Part shown: positions 1-10,040 of the stretch, piece after piece | Layout of the letters: the number at the start of each line of letters is the position of its first letter | Position numbering within the stretch: the first letter of the stretch is position 1 | NCBI GenBank assembly: GCA_017165825.1 | Contig: CM029384.1 | Span: forward strand, 3,478,688 to 3,542,687 | Reading direction: 5' to 3' | Length of the DNA stretch: 64,000 bases | Source: Hepsetus odoe | Taxonomy: Eukaryota; Chordata; Actinopteri; Characiformes; Hepsetidae | Notes under the pieces: model-generated | Database searches by the model: none | Seen by the model: only the letters and a program-made list of their open reading frames with translations | Told to the model about the DNA's origin: nothing | Translations under genes and position numbers: made by a program

Positions 1-431
1 GATCGCTGAGATTGGATCCAGGATCCCTTCCATGATCCTGGTCATGAAAAGCAGCTTGAGGATGGGTGATTTTGTGACATCACAAAAACAATGAATTCAG
101 AATGGTCTCAGCTTTACATAGTAGCATATAAAGCGTGTGTGTGTGCGCGTGTAAGAGTGCGTATGTACCTGCTTTGACACAAGCACGCGGACCACAGGCA
201 CACACATTCTCACACACAGCCAGGAAGTGATGAGAGTCCCTGTCACCTGGGAAACAGAGACTGTTGCTAAGATACGCCGACACTGAGATGTGATTCTGAA
301 CTGTCTCCATCTCTCAATTTCTCTATCCTCTCTTTGGTTCTTTCTTTTTTCTCCTTCCTCACTGTCTCTCCCTCCTAATCTCTCTCTTTCTTCTCGCTCT
401 CTCACTCGCACACCCTCACACTCGCATATAG
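1..431. other. Presumed intron ending in a pyrimidine tract
   Basis: A short GT-rich tract lies near 138-162. From about 300 to 420 the + strand is almost all C and T, then runs CACTCGCATATAG into the candidate exon at 432. This is the layout of a 3' splice site. No other feature is seen. Confidence 0.4.
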
Positions 432-504
432 AGGCTCTTCTGTCTCCCAGTGACAGGTCCTCATCCTTCTCCAAGCCATCCGGGTCACGCCATCAGCCAA
501 ACAA
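432..504 (+). CDS. Candidate internal coding exon A (73 nt)
   Basis: The segment follows a pyrimidine tract of more than 100 nt ending in TATAG and is followed by the donor GTATGA. Reading AG|GCT CTT CTG gives 23 full codons, Ala-Leu-Leu-Ser-Pro-Ser-Asp-Arg-Ser-Ser-Ser-Phe, then Lys-Pro-Ser-Gly-Ser-Arg-His-Gln-Pro-Asn, ending in a split AA| codon. It would therefore enter in phase 1 and leave in phase 2. The peptide is Ser/Pro/Arg-rich, like a disordered linker, and I do not recognise the family. The next phase-compatible candidates are 7096-7226 and 45005-45123. Codon content is not repetitive, unlike most open frames here. It remains an inference from splice signals and frame. Confidence 0.42.
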
Positions 505-865
505 GTATGATCCACACACTCCCTCCCTCTCTCCTTCCCTCCCCACATTTGTCCTAGTTTCTCTGTAGTTCAGTATCAATATTTTTTATTTTTTTGTAAA
601 TCCACACCGAGCTGTTTGTTCTGAGCTCGTGATTGACGCTGTTGTGTGTTTGTCTCCTAATGCACTGCTCTGTCCGTGGGAGTGTGTCTCAGTTGTGAGT
701 AAATTGCCGCGGCGGCTGGAAAAGTGACGGCTGGTGCCTCCACACTGCTGCATTAAGCCTGACCTCAGGACTTTAGACCTTTCTGATGGTTCCTGAGAGA
801 CCGAGGGAGAAGATGTAAATCTCTGACCTCACCGTGTTTCAGTTTGATTACGGTTATTTGGGAAT
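505..865. other. Unique sequence downstream of candidate exon A
   Basis: This is the start of the putative intron. A 15-nt T-rich run lies near 580-595. No repeat family, RNA gene or conserved-looking block is recognised. Confidence 0.3.
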
Positions 866-1216
866 CGGCTCGGTGCATCATAGCCGCTGAAATTTGTGTC
901 TGGAGGGACGAGGATGGATTCATAAGGAGCGTATTAGAGGGACGGCTCAGGTTGGACGATTTGAAGACAAAGTGAGAGAAGCGAGACTGTGTTGGTTTGG
1001 ACATGTCCAGAGGAGAGACGAGGAGCATACCAGGAGAAGGATGTTGAGGATGGAGCTGCCAGGAAAGAGGAGAAGAGGAAGGATGGAGAGGAGGTTTATG
1101 GACGTGGTGGGAGAGGACATGCAGGTGTGAAAGAGGAAGATGCAGAGGACCGGAAGACGTGGAGACGGATGATCGACCAAGCCGGCACGAGCGGAACCGA
1201 AAGGAGGAGAAGCTGA
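866..1216 (+). pseudogene. RTE-like LINE, 3' (C-terminal) fragment
   Basis: Two reading frames together spell the C-terminal region of the reverse transcriptase ORF that is longer at 38198-39930: an R-x-R-L-C-W-F-G-H-V-Q-R-R-D-E-E-like block, then K-D-V-E-D-G-A-A-R-K and E-E-D-A-E-D-R-K-T-W-R-R-M-I-D. Frameshifts and stops separate the pieces, so it cannot be expressed. The 5' part is absent, the usual result of 5' truncation. RTE assignment is tentative. Confidence 0.75.
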
Positions 1217-1463
1217 AATGAATAACGTTGATCCTTTGGGATGTTGGTACTCAAACTGCTCAATCTCATATTTAATGAAGACTAAAGAAGATGAGAAGAT
1301 CCCACATTTCATCACGGTTCCTTTCATCCCTAAAAGAATTCTCTGAGTGGAGTAGAACCGATGAACGGCCAACTAGGGTCATGCTTTGCACTAAAAAATT
1401 GCAGTCGGATGAATCGTCTTATGAATAGAATCAGTTCCCCCCTGCTGGTCTCATTTTTCCAAC

Positions 1464-2718
1464 CACACGATACTATATACAGTCTACACGGGCCTCTACA
1501 GTCTACACAACACTATACAGTCTACGCAACTATATACAGTCTACACAACACTATATACAGTCTACACGGGCCTCTACAGTCTACACAACACTATATACAG
1601 TCTACACAACACTATATACAGTCTACACGACACTATATACAGTCTACACGGGCCTCTACAGTCTACACAACACTATCTACAGTCTACACAACACTATATA
1701 CAGTCTACACGGGCCTATACAGTCTACACAACACTATATACAGTCTACACGGGCCTCTACAGTCTACACAACACTACAGTCTACACAACACTATATACAG
1801 TCTATACGGGCCTCTACAGTCTACACAACACTATATACAGTCTACACGGGACTCTACAATCTACACAACACTATACAGTCTACATGGGATTCTACAGTCT
1901 ACACAACACTATCTACAGTCTACACAACACTATATACAGTCTACACGGGACTCTACAGTCTACACAACACTATATACAGTCTACACAACACTATATACAG
2001 TCTACACAACTATATACAGTCTATATATATATAACTATATACAGGGGCAGTGGTGGCCTAGTGGTTAAGGGAGTTGGCCCCACATCAGAAGATTGTGGGT
2101 TCGATTCCCACCCCAGTGGGTTGCCCTGAGGTACCCTTGAGCAAGCTGCTCCCCGGGCGCTTTCAATAGCTGCCCACTGCTGCACGTGTGTGTATGGGTT
2201 AAATGCAGAGGTCTAATTTCGTTGTGGTTCATGTGTGCTGTGCCATGACCTCGCAATGACAAGGGTTGTCACTTTCACTTTCACAACACTATATACAGTC
2301 TACACGGGACTCTGCATACTGCACAACACTATATACAGTCTACACAACACTATATACAGTCTACACAACACTATATACAGTCTACACGGGACTCTGCATT
2401 CTGCACAACACTATATACAGTCTACACGGGACTCTGCATTCTGCACAACACTATATACAGTCTACACAACACTATATACAGTCTACACGGGCCTCTGCAG
2501 GCTACACAACACTATATACAGTCTACACGGGCCTCTGCATTCTACACAACACTATATACAGTCTACACGGGCCTCTGCAGTCTACACGGGACTCTACAGA
2601 CCACACAACACTATAAAAGGTCTACACATGCCTTTACAGTCTACACAACACTATACAGTCTACACAGGACTCTACAGTCTACACAATACTATCTACAGTC
2701 TACACGGGACTCTACAAA
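1464..2718. repeat. 21-bp minisatellite (CTATATACAGTCTACACAACA)
   Basis: The block repeats a 21-bp unit about 45 times, alternating with a variant in which CAACACTATATA is replaced by GGGCCTCTACAG or GGGACTCTGCAT. The higher-order alternation suggests stepwise amplification. It is open in frames reading I-Y-S-L-H-N-T only because the unit is a multiple of three. A V-SINE at 2044-2284 splits it. Confidence 0.95.
2044..2284 (+). mobile_element. V-SINE, near full length, inside the minisatellite
   Basis: A tRNA-like head with A-box (TGGCCTAGTGG) and B-box (GGTTCGATTCC) sequences leads into the V-domain GCCCTGAGGTACCCTTGAGC. It ends in CACTTTCACTTTCAC. The array resumes immediately afterwards. 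It belongs to the better-preserved subfamily also found at 31809 and 55434, marked by GACCTCGCAATGACAAGGG near the 3' end. Confidence 0.9.
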
Positions 2719-3322
2719 AAAAACTTTTTCTTTTCATTTTTGAAAAATGTTTCCATTGTGAGCCTAATGAACCCATAAATTAATTATTATTGTTTTTATT
2801 ATTTAATGTTTTAAAACTTAACACAGTGGAATCTTCTCCTCAGTTTAATGTACTTTTGCAGCAAAGGCGGGTGACGGTTGTGGCTCCAGCTGCTGCGAGG
2901 CTGAGCTTCGTCTGTCTTGGAGCTCTTCTGTCGTCTCTGAGCCTCGGTCGAGGGAGTAAAGTGGGTCAGGGATTCACAGAGCGCTCCACTCGTTTCCACT
3001 GCCTTTTGTTTTAGATGCACAGGAGAAGCCCGGAGGCTCCTGGAAGCGGTGCTTTCTAGGCCTGCAGATGCTCTCTCCATGCTAAGAAGCGTCTCTCATG
3101 GTTTCTTCAGCATGTTTAAAGTCACACAAATTCATAAACCTCTTCACCTCCTTCACCTCAACAGCCAAAAGCAGAAGCTGCAGCCTCTTCAAACCCAAGC
3201 CCGTCCGTATAAATCAGTCCATTTTAAAGAACAGTGAGTCGTACAGGGTCAGAAACCACATAATCAAGTCTGTTAGAGGTTACTGATCACCTCCATGGCT
3301 TCCTGATTAATGAAGTGGAGTG
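2719..3322. other. Unique sequence
   Basis: The stretch opens with an A-rich and T-rich junction at 2715-2810, then moderately GC-rich unique sequence. No splice-flanked exon or known repeat was recognised. Confidence 0.3.
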
Positions 3323-3530
3323 CAAGTGAAGTGAAAGTGACTATTTGTCTTTGTGAGCACAGTGAAACGCAACAAAATACTTCTTCTGCGTTTAACCCCC
3401 ACACACACTGTCCAGCAGAGGGCAGCTATATCCAGAACCCTGGGAGCAGTGACGGGGTCAGGTTCTGCAAGGTAACCTACTGGTCCAAGATACAAACACT
3501 CAACCTTCTGATCCTGGTTCTTCAGGGGTT
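3323..3530 (-). mobile_element. V-SINE, diverged
   Basis: It reads in reverse from AAGTGAAAGTGACTATTTG through CAGCAGAGGGCAGCTAT and GGGAGCAGTGACGGGG to AACCTACTGGTCCAAGA. The tRNA head is badly decayed. Confidence 0.85.
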
Positions 3531-3610
3531 AGATTTCATGTCGGAGAGCCACACCTGATGGTCTGCGTCTTCTAGATTCTGTGTTCAGTATCTGGTCACC
3601 TGTTTTTTCC

Positions 3611-3834
3611 ATCTGGTTTTTGTGCCTCCATGTAGGTTCTGGGTTGAGACCCGCTGCTCGTTCCAGTCCCGTGTTAAACAAGGCCTCATTGACCCGAAAT
3701 CTCCTTCCTCATTACCTTAATGTCCATTACCGCATTAGAACAAGTGAGGTTTATTAGACGAGCCCTCGGAGGACAGAGGGATCGAGTGAATGTTCTCCAG
3801 CAGAAGAACCCACCACACATTTCTGATTCAAAGG
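3611..3834. repeat. Duplicated segment, copy 1
   Basis: The block matches 6097-6354 in direct orientation over about 220 bp. The best-kept part is around TCCATTACCGCATTAGAAC and GACGAGCCCTCGGAGGAC. Copy 2 carries a 6-bp insertion near 6302. Either it is a local duplication or both are copies of an unrecognised interspersed element. Confidence 0.8.
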
Positions 3835-4379
3835 TGCTTCTTCCAAGATTTGTAAAGATTCCTGCTGGAAAAAAAAAAAAAGAAAATAACAAAACCATTT
3901 CTGGGTTCAAGCTGGGAAGTGACGTTGCAGGATCTCAATAAATGTGTTATTAATTATTTCTACTATTGTGTTTTATGTTATGTTAATATTTATCATATTG
4001 TGTATTAATGTTTCATATATACTTATTATTCTTATTGTTTAATGCAGAAACAAAAATAAAGTTCCTTCTGAAAAACAAACATTTTAGCTTACCAGGTTCT
4101 GTATTATTACATGTATTTATGTATTAATTTATAATAGATACCTTATCATATTTATTATCAATAATGATAACAACAATAATGATTACTATTATTATTATTT
4201 ATTTTTTTATTATTCAATTGTTATTTAATACTAGTATTATTATTAGTAGTAGTACTAGTAATTATTTATTATGTATTTTAAACACATAAATGTTTTTATT
4301 ATATAGTCCAGGGTATACTCCTCGCCATCATTCTTGTCCTGAAGCTCCATAAATTGCGTTCTTTTTTTATTATCTAATT
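3835..4379. other. AT-rich unique sequence
   Basis: The interval is dominated by TTATTA/TAATAA runs with ATTATTATT clusters at about 4150-4270. A poly-A run lies at about 3870-3882. Nothing coding is visible. Confidence 0.4.
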
Positions 4380-4740
4380 TTGACAATGTTGAGGTAATGC
4401 CATCACTAACGGACAATCTGGCACATTGCAGTTCAGACTTAATTATGAAAAAAATGAACGTTTTGGGGAAAGCAAGGTGAAAAAGACATTATAATCCCCT
4501 TTAAATTGCATTTGGAATAAAGAGTGCGATGTTTTCTCCAAATATTTCAGGCCAGCTGTAGATCAGGACAGTTATTTAAAGCCCAGGTGTAAGTGCAAAT
4601 TAAAGAGCATGGGATTATTGAAGGGGGACAAACTCCCCAATGAATAGCCTTGATTTGAGACGGGTCCCTGGAGGACTTGTGGAGAGACAGACAGACAGAG
4701 CTGACCTGATTCAGATGTTCATCGTTTCCTCTCGAAATAC
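4380..4740. other. Unique block resembling a conserved non-coding element
   Basis: It is non-repetitive and AT-rich with mixed composition, including AATTAAAGAGCATGGGATTA and TATTTAAAGCCCAGGTGTAA. Such texture is common in vertebrate intronic enhancers, but conservation was not tested, so this is inference only. Confidence 0.2.
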
Positions 4741-4827
4741 ATTAAATCAGCACATTTGAACACAAACCCGAGGCTGGGCTTTCTGGAAGAAGGTGAAATG
4801 CTGATGGTGGAGGTGTTTATTAGGCAT

Positions 4828-4828
<1 letters not shown>

Positions 4829-4866
<38 letters not shown>
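4829..4866. repeat. (GT)n microsatellite
   Basis: There are 19 uninterrupted GT dinucleotides. Confidence 0.97.
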
Positions 4867-4868
<2 letters not shown>

Positions 4869-5395
4869 CTGCAGGGTGGCGTGGCTGGGCGGCAGTGGGC
4901 CAACGCTGCCGGGGACAAATGCTGGACCTGCTGCTCAGGAGAAACAAGCCTGGTGCTGTTGTGTCCATCCAGGACGGACGTCCACTGCCGAGTCTCATGC
5001 TGCTCGTCCTGCCGATGCAGGTCAAAGGGCACAGAGGGGGGTTCACAACCCAGTGTTTTATTGGTGTGAGAGAAAAAGAAACGAGAGCCATGAACACTGA
5101 CCTTCACACACAACCACACACACACACACACACGCCAGCACAGTGCTGATACGGGTGTTATTAAAGCTGGGCGTTTTGGAAAAGCGGCTGGCGCTACACA
5201 GTCGATAGTCACGTATTAAATGTGTGCACATGGCTCATTAGCTGACCAAGGTTACCAAAAGAAAGCGCTAACTTTACATCTGCCGGAGAACCTCGTAGCT
5301 CAGGGCCCGTCTTCTTAGCTCCTTAGCGACGCAAGCTAATGAGCCGTTAAGCACAGTCAGGTTTACAGTAATACAGACATTCACCCTGGAGACAG
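4867..5395. other. Unique sequence with a short (CA)n
   Basis: GC-rich unique DNA contains a short CA tract at 5115-5133. The open frames over it derive from the GT and CA tracts. No function is assigned. Confidence 0.3.
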
Positions 5396-5516
5396 CGAGG
5401 CTTAGTGTTCAGGGACTTGACCCCAACATCCCAGGGTCGTGGGTTTGAGTTACGAACTAGCAGTTTACCCTGAGGTACCTCTGAGCAAGGTACCGTCCCA
5501 ATCACTGCTCCATGAC
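5396..5516 (+). mobile_element. V-SINE 5' part
   Basis: The head and V-domain read CTTAGTGTTCAGGGAC, GGGTCGTGGGTTTGA and CTGAGGTACCTCTGAGCAAG. The copy then breaks at CATCACTGCTCC-like sequence and meets an oppositely oriented fragment. Confidence 0.8.
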
Positions 5517-5526
5517 TTGCAGCACA

Positions 5527-5655
5527 TAGGGAGCAGTGGTGGGGATCCTCAAGGGTACTTCAGGGCAACCTACTTCAGAGATTCAGTAGGTTGCCAGATT
5601 CAGTAGACCTTCCGATCCTGGGGCCTTGTCCCTAAACGCAAGACCATCGCTAGCC
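5527..5655 (-). mobile_element. V-SINE 5' part, inverted relative to its neighbour
   Basis: It reads in reverse: GGGAGCAGTGGTGGGGAT, CTCAAGGGTACTTCAGGG, AACCTACTTCAGAGATTCAG, then GGGGCCTTGTCCCTAAACG. A short internal duplication of the CAGTAGGTTGCC region is present. With 5396-5516 it forms a head-facing pair. Confidence 0.75.
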
Positions 5656-6012
5656 GAGCTCCGGTTTCATCCCACCGTCCAAAGACCTGCGAGTCGGGGG
5701 GACTGGAGAAGATGAATTGTCCTCTAGGTGTGAGCGTGTTTGTCTGTGTGACCTGCAATGGACTGGCAACCTGTCCAGGGTGTCCTCGGTTTTCACCCTA
5801 AATGAGTTGGGATGGCTGCGATGGGCTGGCGACCTGTCCAGGGTGCGTCCCCCGTCCTCGCCCTGTGTGCGCTGGGTTGGACACCAGCACTCCCCCGCGA
5901 CCCCATTTGGGACAAGCAGTAGATAATGGATGGATGGAGTTGGGATGGACTCCAACACCACTCAAGACCCTAATTAGGACAAGCAGCTCAGAAAATGAGT
6001 GGGAGAGTGTGG
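5656..6012 (+). mobile_element. Teleost interspersed repeat with (ATGG)n tail
   Basis: It carries the recurrent phrases GACTGGCAACCTGTCCAGGG, CCCCCGCGACCCCATTTGGG and GACAAGCAGTAGATAATGGA, followed by a second decayed end-piece reaching about 6012. Other copies here are 16321-16398, 35165-35440, 37732-37975 and a decayed one at 42306-42405. The family is abundant in fish, but I do not name it. Confidence 0.7.
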
Positions 6013-6096
6013 AATTTTGTCCATAAAGGTCCAGATATTTTTGTAAAGTGTTGAGAGGTGATTAAAACCGTTTAAACTGATTTACATTTTTTCTTT

Positions 6097-6354
6097 CATC
6101 TGGTTTTTGTTTCCATTGCATTTTCTGCTGTTTCCGTGGCGCTGTGTAGATTCTAGGTTCAGACCTGCTGCTCATTCCAGTCCTGCATTAAACAAGCCCT
6201 CGTTGACCCAACATCGCCTTCCTCATTACCTAAATGTCCATTACCGTATTAGAACAAGTGAAGTTTATTAGACGAGCCCTCGGAGGACTGAGGGATCGAG
6301 TGAGCGTGAATGTTCTCCAGCAGAAGAATCCACCACACGTTTCTGTTTCAAGGC
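6097..6354. repeat. Duplicated segment, copy 2
   Basis: It is the direct-orientation partner of 3611-3834. The 5' part carries extra sequence (CATTTTCTGCTGTTTCCGTG) and there is a 6-bp insertion within GAGTGAGCGTGAATG. The remainder aligns nearly base for base. Confidence 0.8.
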
Positions 6355-6675
6355 CAAAAAATGATGGATGAAGAGTTGCCACCAGGTTTTCTTGGATCAG
6401 TTTGATTGCACGTCCAAGCACTTTATATTAAACTGAATTGCACAATCAAGCTATCAATCAGTGCTAGGAAAAGCACTGAATAAATTGAAAAAAAATTTGT
6501 ACGTTTGGAAAGATGGACTGCCGTAACACGTTTCGACAGCAGTCAGCAGATAAAAATATGTACATTTATTATGTGCAATGTACAAATAAAGTTTTTAAAA
6601 AAACATATAGGTCAAGGCCAATTCATTAGTTACAATTAGTTACATTATGAGAGCAATTATTTCAAATCCCATTCT
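6355..6675. other. AT-rich unique sequence
   Basis: No repeat or gene is recognised. It includes a short A-run near 6490 and TTTTTAAAAAAACATATAGG near 6590. Confidence 0.3.
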
Positions 6676-6868
6676 TTGGTTCAAATCCCAGACCAGTAGG
6701 TTGCCCTTTGAAAAAGGTACAGTTCCCATCACTGCTCTCCGGGTGCTGGATATGTCTGCACCCTGCTGGACGGTGTGTGTGGGTTAAATACAGAAGCTGT
6801 ATTTGGTTGTGGTTCACTGTGTGCTGCGCAGTTCAGATGACAAATGGTCACTTTCACTTTCACTTTAT
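6676..6868 (+). mobile_element. V-SINE, older subfamily
   Basis: It reads AATCCCAGACCAGTAGGTTG, CCCATCACTGCTCTCCGGG, GTGCTGGATATGTCTGC and the tail GGTCACTTTCACTTTCACTT. The head before 6676 is lost. Confidence 0.85.
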
Positions 6869-6908
6869 GTATGTACGTTGTGTAGATATGAAGATATACC
6901 TCTGTGTT

Positions 6909-7010
6909 TAACCCACACATCCCGCGCAGCAGTGGGCAGCCATATCCAGCACCCGGGGAGCAGTGACGGGGATGGTACCTTGCTCAGGGGTGCCTATTCT
7001 CTCTCTGATT
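6909..7010 (-). mobile_element. V-SINE fragment
   Basis: Reverse V-domain: AACCCACACATCCCGCGCAG, CAGCCATATCCAGCACCCGG and GGTACCTTGCTCAGGGGTGC. Together with 6676-6868 it forms an inverted pair about 40 bp apart. Confidence 0.8.
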
Positions 7011-7095
7011 TAGTCATTGCCACTTTTACTCTCTAGGTAGGCAATTTGCGACTTCCTACCCTGATTGGCTGCATGTTGTCGGTCTTATTTCTCAG

Positions 7096-7226
7096 AACAT
7101 ACACTCTTATGAAAGCTATTGGAACAGGAGAGCCCAACATGTTTCCAGGATGGACTGAAGATCCCACCTTCAGCTTCTGGAGTCGTCCAGGACATACCGT
7201 GAACCGCACTGGAGCACGACTCATCA
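7096..7226 (+). CDS. Candidate coding exon (131 nt), orphan
   Basis: The acceptor is GGTCTTATTTCTCAG and the donor GTAAGTGA is a strong consensus match. Between them the frame A|ACA TAC ACT is open for 43 codons, giving Thr-Tyr-Thr-Leu-Met-Lys-Ala-Ile-Gly-Thr-Gly-Glu-Pro-Asn, then Phe-Pro-Gly-Trp-Thr-Glu-Asp-Pro, ending Gly-Ala-Arg-Leu-Ile. The composition is protein-like and non-repetitive. It enters in phase 2 and leaves in phase 1, so it can follow exon A (432-504) but cannot directly precede 45005-45123, whose phase class it shares. The pyrimidine tract is short. I do not recognise the product. It could be an exon relic carried by a repeat or chance signals. Confidence 0.28.
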
Positions 7227-7580
7227 GTAAGTGACCGGCAGAAGTGCAGGTCTTGTTTTTTTTGGCTCGAGTTGCTTCACTTGTATCTCCACCTGATCGT
7301 TCAGAGGCTGTTTGGCTTTACGATGGGCATCAAACCATGCCAGACAAACAACGTGGCTCAGCAGCAGGGGTGCGAAGACCAGTCTGTCACTGTGTGGGCA
7401 CATATGTGCTCCTGCATCACCTTCACTTTAAATCCGTTGTTATTTCTTCCTTCCGTATAATGTGAGGTGTTGCATCCACGATAGAGCAGAGCATCGCCTC
7501 TGAGGGACTAGGCTCCATGTCTGGAAGGCTGTGGGATCGAATCTCTTGAGGAAGACATTTCAGAGCAGCCCCGTTTTCCA
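7227..7580. other. Unique sequence
   Basis: Mixed-composition DNA lies between the candidate exon and a LINE fragment. No feature is recognised beyond a T-run at 7253-7262. Confidence 0.3.
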
Positions 7581-7830
7581 TTGACTTCAGTGAAAAGGAA
7601 GGTTTACGGCACGGTACTGAGACCATCTATGCTATATGGGTTAGAGACGACGGCGCTGATGAAAAGACAGGCGGTGGAGCTGGAGGTGCCAGTGTTAAAG
7701 AAGCTGAGATTTGTGTCACGAGGGACGAGGATGGACAGGGTTAGACACAAGTATATCAGAAGGACCGCTCAGGTTGGACGATATGCAGACAAAGTCAGAG
7801 AAGCGAGACTGCATCCATCTCCAGTGCCTG
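7581..7830 (+). pseudogene. RTE-like LINE, C-terminal fragment
   Basis: It translates as V-K-R-K-V-Y-G-T-V-L-R-P-S-M-L-Y-G-L-E-T followed by R-T-A-Q-V-G-R-Y-A-D-K-V-R-E-A-R-L, collinear with the element at 38198-39930. Both ends are truncated and a V-SINE fragment abuts the right side. Confidence 0.8.
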
Positions 7831-7835
7831 GGAAG

Positions 7836-7955
7836 CAGAGATGGGGGTGGTATGTTGCTCAGGGGTATCTTAGTGCAACCTACTGGTTTGGGATTCAAAC
7901 CTGTGACCACCTGATCCTGGGGCCTCGTTCCTAAACACTAGACCAGCGCTGTTCT
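7836..7955 (-). mobile_element. V-SINE 5' fragment
   Basis: Reverse head: GCTCAGGGGTATCTTAGTGC, AACCTACTGGTTTGGGATTC, then CCTAAACACTAGACCAGCGC, the reverse of the A-box region. Confidence 0.8.
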
Positions 7956-8727
7956 CTGAAAACTCTGAAAACCCCGGGACCGAACGCAGCGTTTCTTTAG
8001 GGAGGTCCTTCACGGGACGTCTCGGAGCCGAGCCCAGCTAGAGCGGCGCGTTGACACTGATGGCACAGAGAGCGAGGGGGACTGTATGGACTGGTGAACG
8101 CTGGCCGCGAGACTGACGCAGTGCTTACATTTTAATGCATTATTGAGAGTAACAGCGAGGCTGTTTTTTTTCTGGTGGGTAACGATGTCATGAGTGCAGC
8201 ACGTCACATCTCCTCATCTCGCCATGCTCCTTTAGAGGAGTGTGCAATTAAGTCACTTGGCAGTCTGCCTCAGGAGGAAGCTCCAGGTTCTGACATAAAC
8301 ATGGCATAAATTACTTACGGCGTGCCGTATATTTTGACGTGCCCTGGAGCACCGCTGGCCGGGACGCTGTGTAATTGTGACATGGCTTAATACGATGGAG
8401 AGGTAAATAAAGGACAGGGCGTGTGTGTGTGTGTGTGTGAGGCAGTGTTCACTGTATGAACATGTGAACACAGAAATCAGATCTTTTCACTTTTAGATCA
8501 GGTTCGTGACCTCAGTGAGAACAACTTTACACATTTATTTTTTAAAGTTCCCAACTTTGGAGTAGAAAACAAAGTTTTACAGTCTGACAGTAAAAACTGT
8601 GGGGCATTTTAATAATTAATAATAGTAACAACTGGGCTGTGATTAAAAAAAAAAAACGTTATGAATTTGCAGTGAGTAGCTTTTACAGTCTGATGGTAAT
8701 AATGATGCAGTTATTTAAAACATTATT
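7956..8727. other. Unique sequence, part resembling a conserved element
   Basis: About 8200-8410 is non-repetitive and reads like a vertebrate conserved non-coding block (GTGCAATTAAGTCACTTGGC, ATGGCATAAATTACTTACGG). A short (GT)n lies at 8420-8439. After that the DNA is AT-rich up to the 47-bp array. Conservation is not tested. Confidence 0.25.
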
Positions 8728-9288
8728 ATAGTGCAGGGGTTTTAATCCAGTATGAATCCGCAGTGTACCTTATTATACTGGAGGGATTTTAATCCAGTAT
8801 GAATCCACAGCGTACGTTATTATACTGGAGGGATGTTAATCCAGGATGAATCCACAGCGTACGTTATTATACTGGAGGGATTTTAATCCAGTATGAATCC
8901 ACAGCGTACGTTATTATACTGGAGGGATTTTAATCCAGTATGAATCCACAGCGTACGTTATTATACTGGAGGGATTTTAATCCAGGATGAATCCACAGCG
9001 TACGTTATTATACTGGAGGGATGTTAATCCAGTATGAATCCACAGCGTACGTTATTATACTGGAGGGATTTTAATCCAATATGAATCCACAGCGTATGTT
9101 ATTATACTGGAGGGATTTTAATCCAGTATGAATCCACAGCGTATGTCATTATACTGGAGGGATTTTAATCCAGTATGAATCCACAGCGTACGTTAGTATA
9201 CTGGAGGGATTTTAATCCAGTATGAATCCACAGCGTACGTTAGTATACTGGAGGGATTTTAATCCAGTATGAATCTGCAGCGTGCTGT
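8728..9288. repeat. 47-bp tandem array
   Basis: Roughly 12 copies of a 47-bp unit repeat with few differences, mainly TACGTTATTA/TACGTTAGTA and TTTTAATCC/TGTTAATCC. Each unit holds TACTGGA and its complement TCCAGTA 10 nt apart, so single strands could fold at every unit. The homogeneity indicates recent or conversion-maintained expansion. Confidence 0.95.
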
Positions 9289-10040
9289 TCTTTACAGTCA
9301 GACAGTAATAAGCGTGGAGGGAGTTCTTCCCTTAATAGCGAAAACGGGAGCCGTAATTGTAGCCCTGTCCATCAGGCTACTGGAATAACTAACCCTGTTC
9401 ACAGACACCTCGTGATGGCTGTGTCCTGTGGTGTAGCGCTGATGTAAGCATCTGAGCTACGACCTTTCAATCCAGGCTATCGGTGGATTTCGCCAGAATT
9501 ACACAGATACTTTATCCAACCAATCGCCCATTAAAACCCTGACAAATTACACTGCACAGCCTCCTCTGGGAAAGCCATTCCAGTTGCAGGACTGTTTAAG
9601 ACTCAGCACCAACCTGCCGTGGAGTGTTTTTTAGACACGCCGATGTGCTCCAGCACTCCAGAACATGAGACAAAAGCTAATGCGGCAGAAAAGCCCTTGC
9701 GGAGAACAGACTCATTACAGCCGCTGCATGGCCAACGCAGGCGACAGAACGCTGTCTGCAGGGCTAAAGTGCATCAGAGCAGTGCAGCAGCACGGCCTGC
9801 TCACAAACACAGCCAATTCCCAGAGGGCCCGGGACTGTAAAGTGACAGTTCAGCCAAAATCTCACAGTACTTCTCCTCTAACCACATGATCCACCAAGAT
9901 CCACCTGAAGTTTGCTTTGAGTAACAGGAAGGTATATCCACCTATTAGCATGCCTGGCTAAATCATCACACTTTCACTTTTACCTTCAGTAGACGGGTTT
10001 CTGACACACGCTGACATCGTATCTATTTCCTGACAGCAAA
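9289..10040. other. Unique sequence
   Basis: No repeat or convincing exon is seen. Open frames near 9619-9889 have no splice context. Confidence 0.3.

Noticed and set aside
2044..2120. tRNA gene suggested by A-box and B-box
   Set aside because: The boxes belong to the tRNA-derived head of a V-SINE, one of many dispersed copies, and no cloverleaf is preserved.
1361..2783. 235- and 182-codon frames repeating I-Y-S-L-H-N-T
   Set aside because: They arise from a 21-bp minisatellite whose unit is a multiple of three. A SINE splits it and the unit sequence varies without regard to codons.
8728..9288. CRISPR-like regular spacing
   Set aside because: There are no distinct spacers: the whole unit repeats. 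This is a eukaryotic minisatellite.
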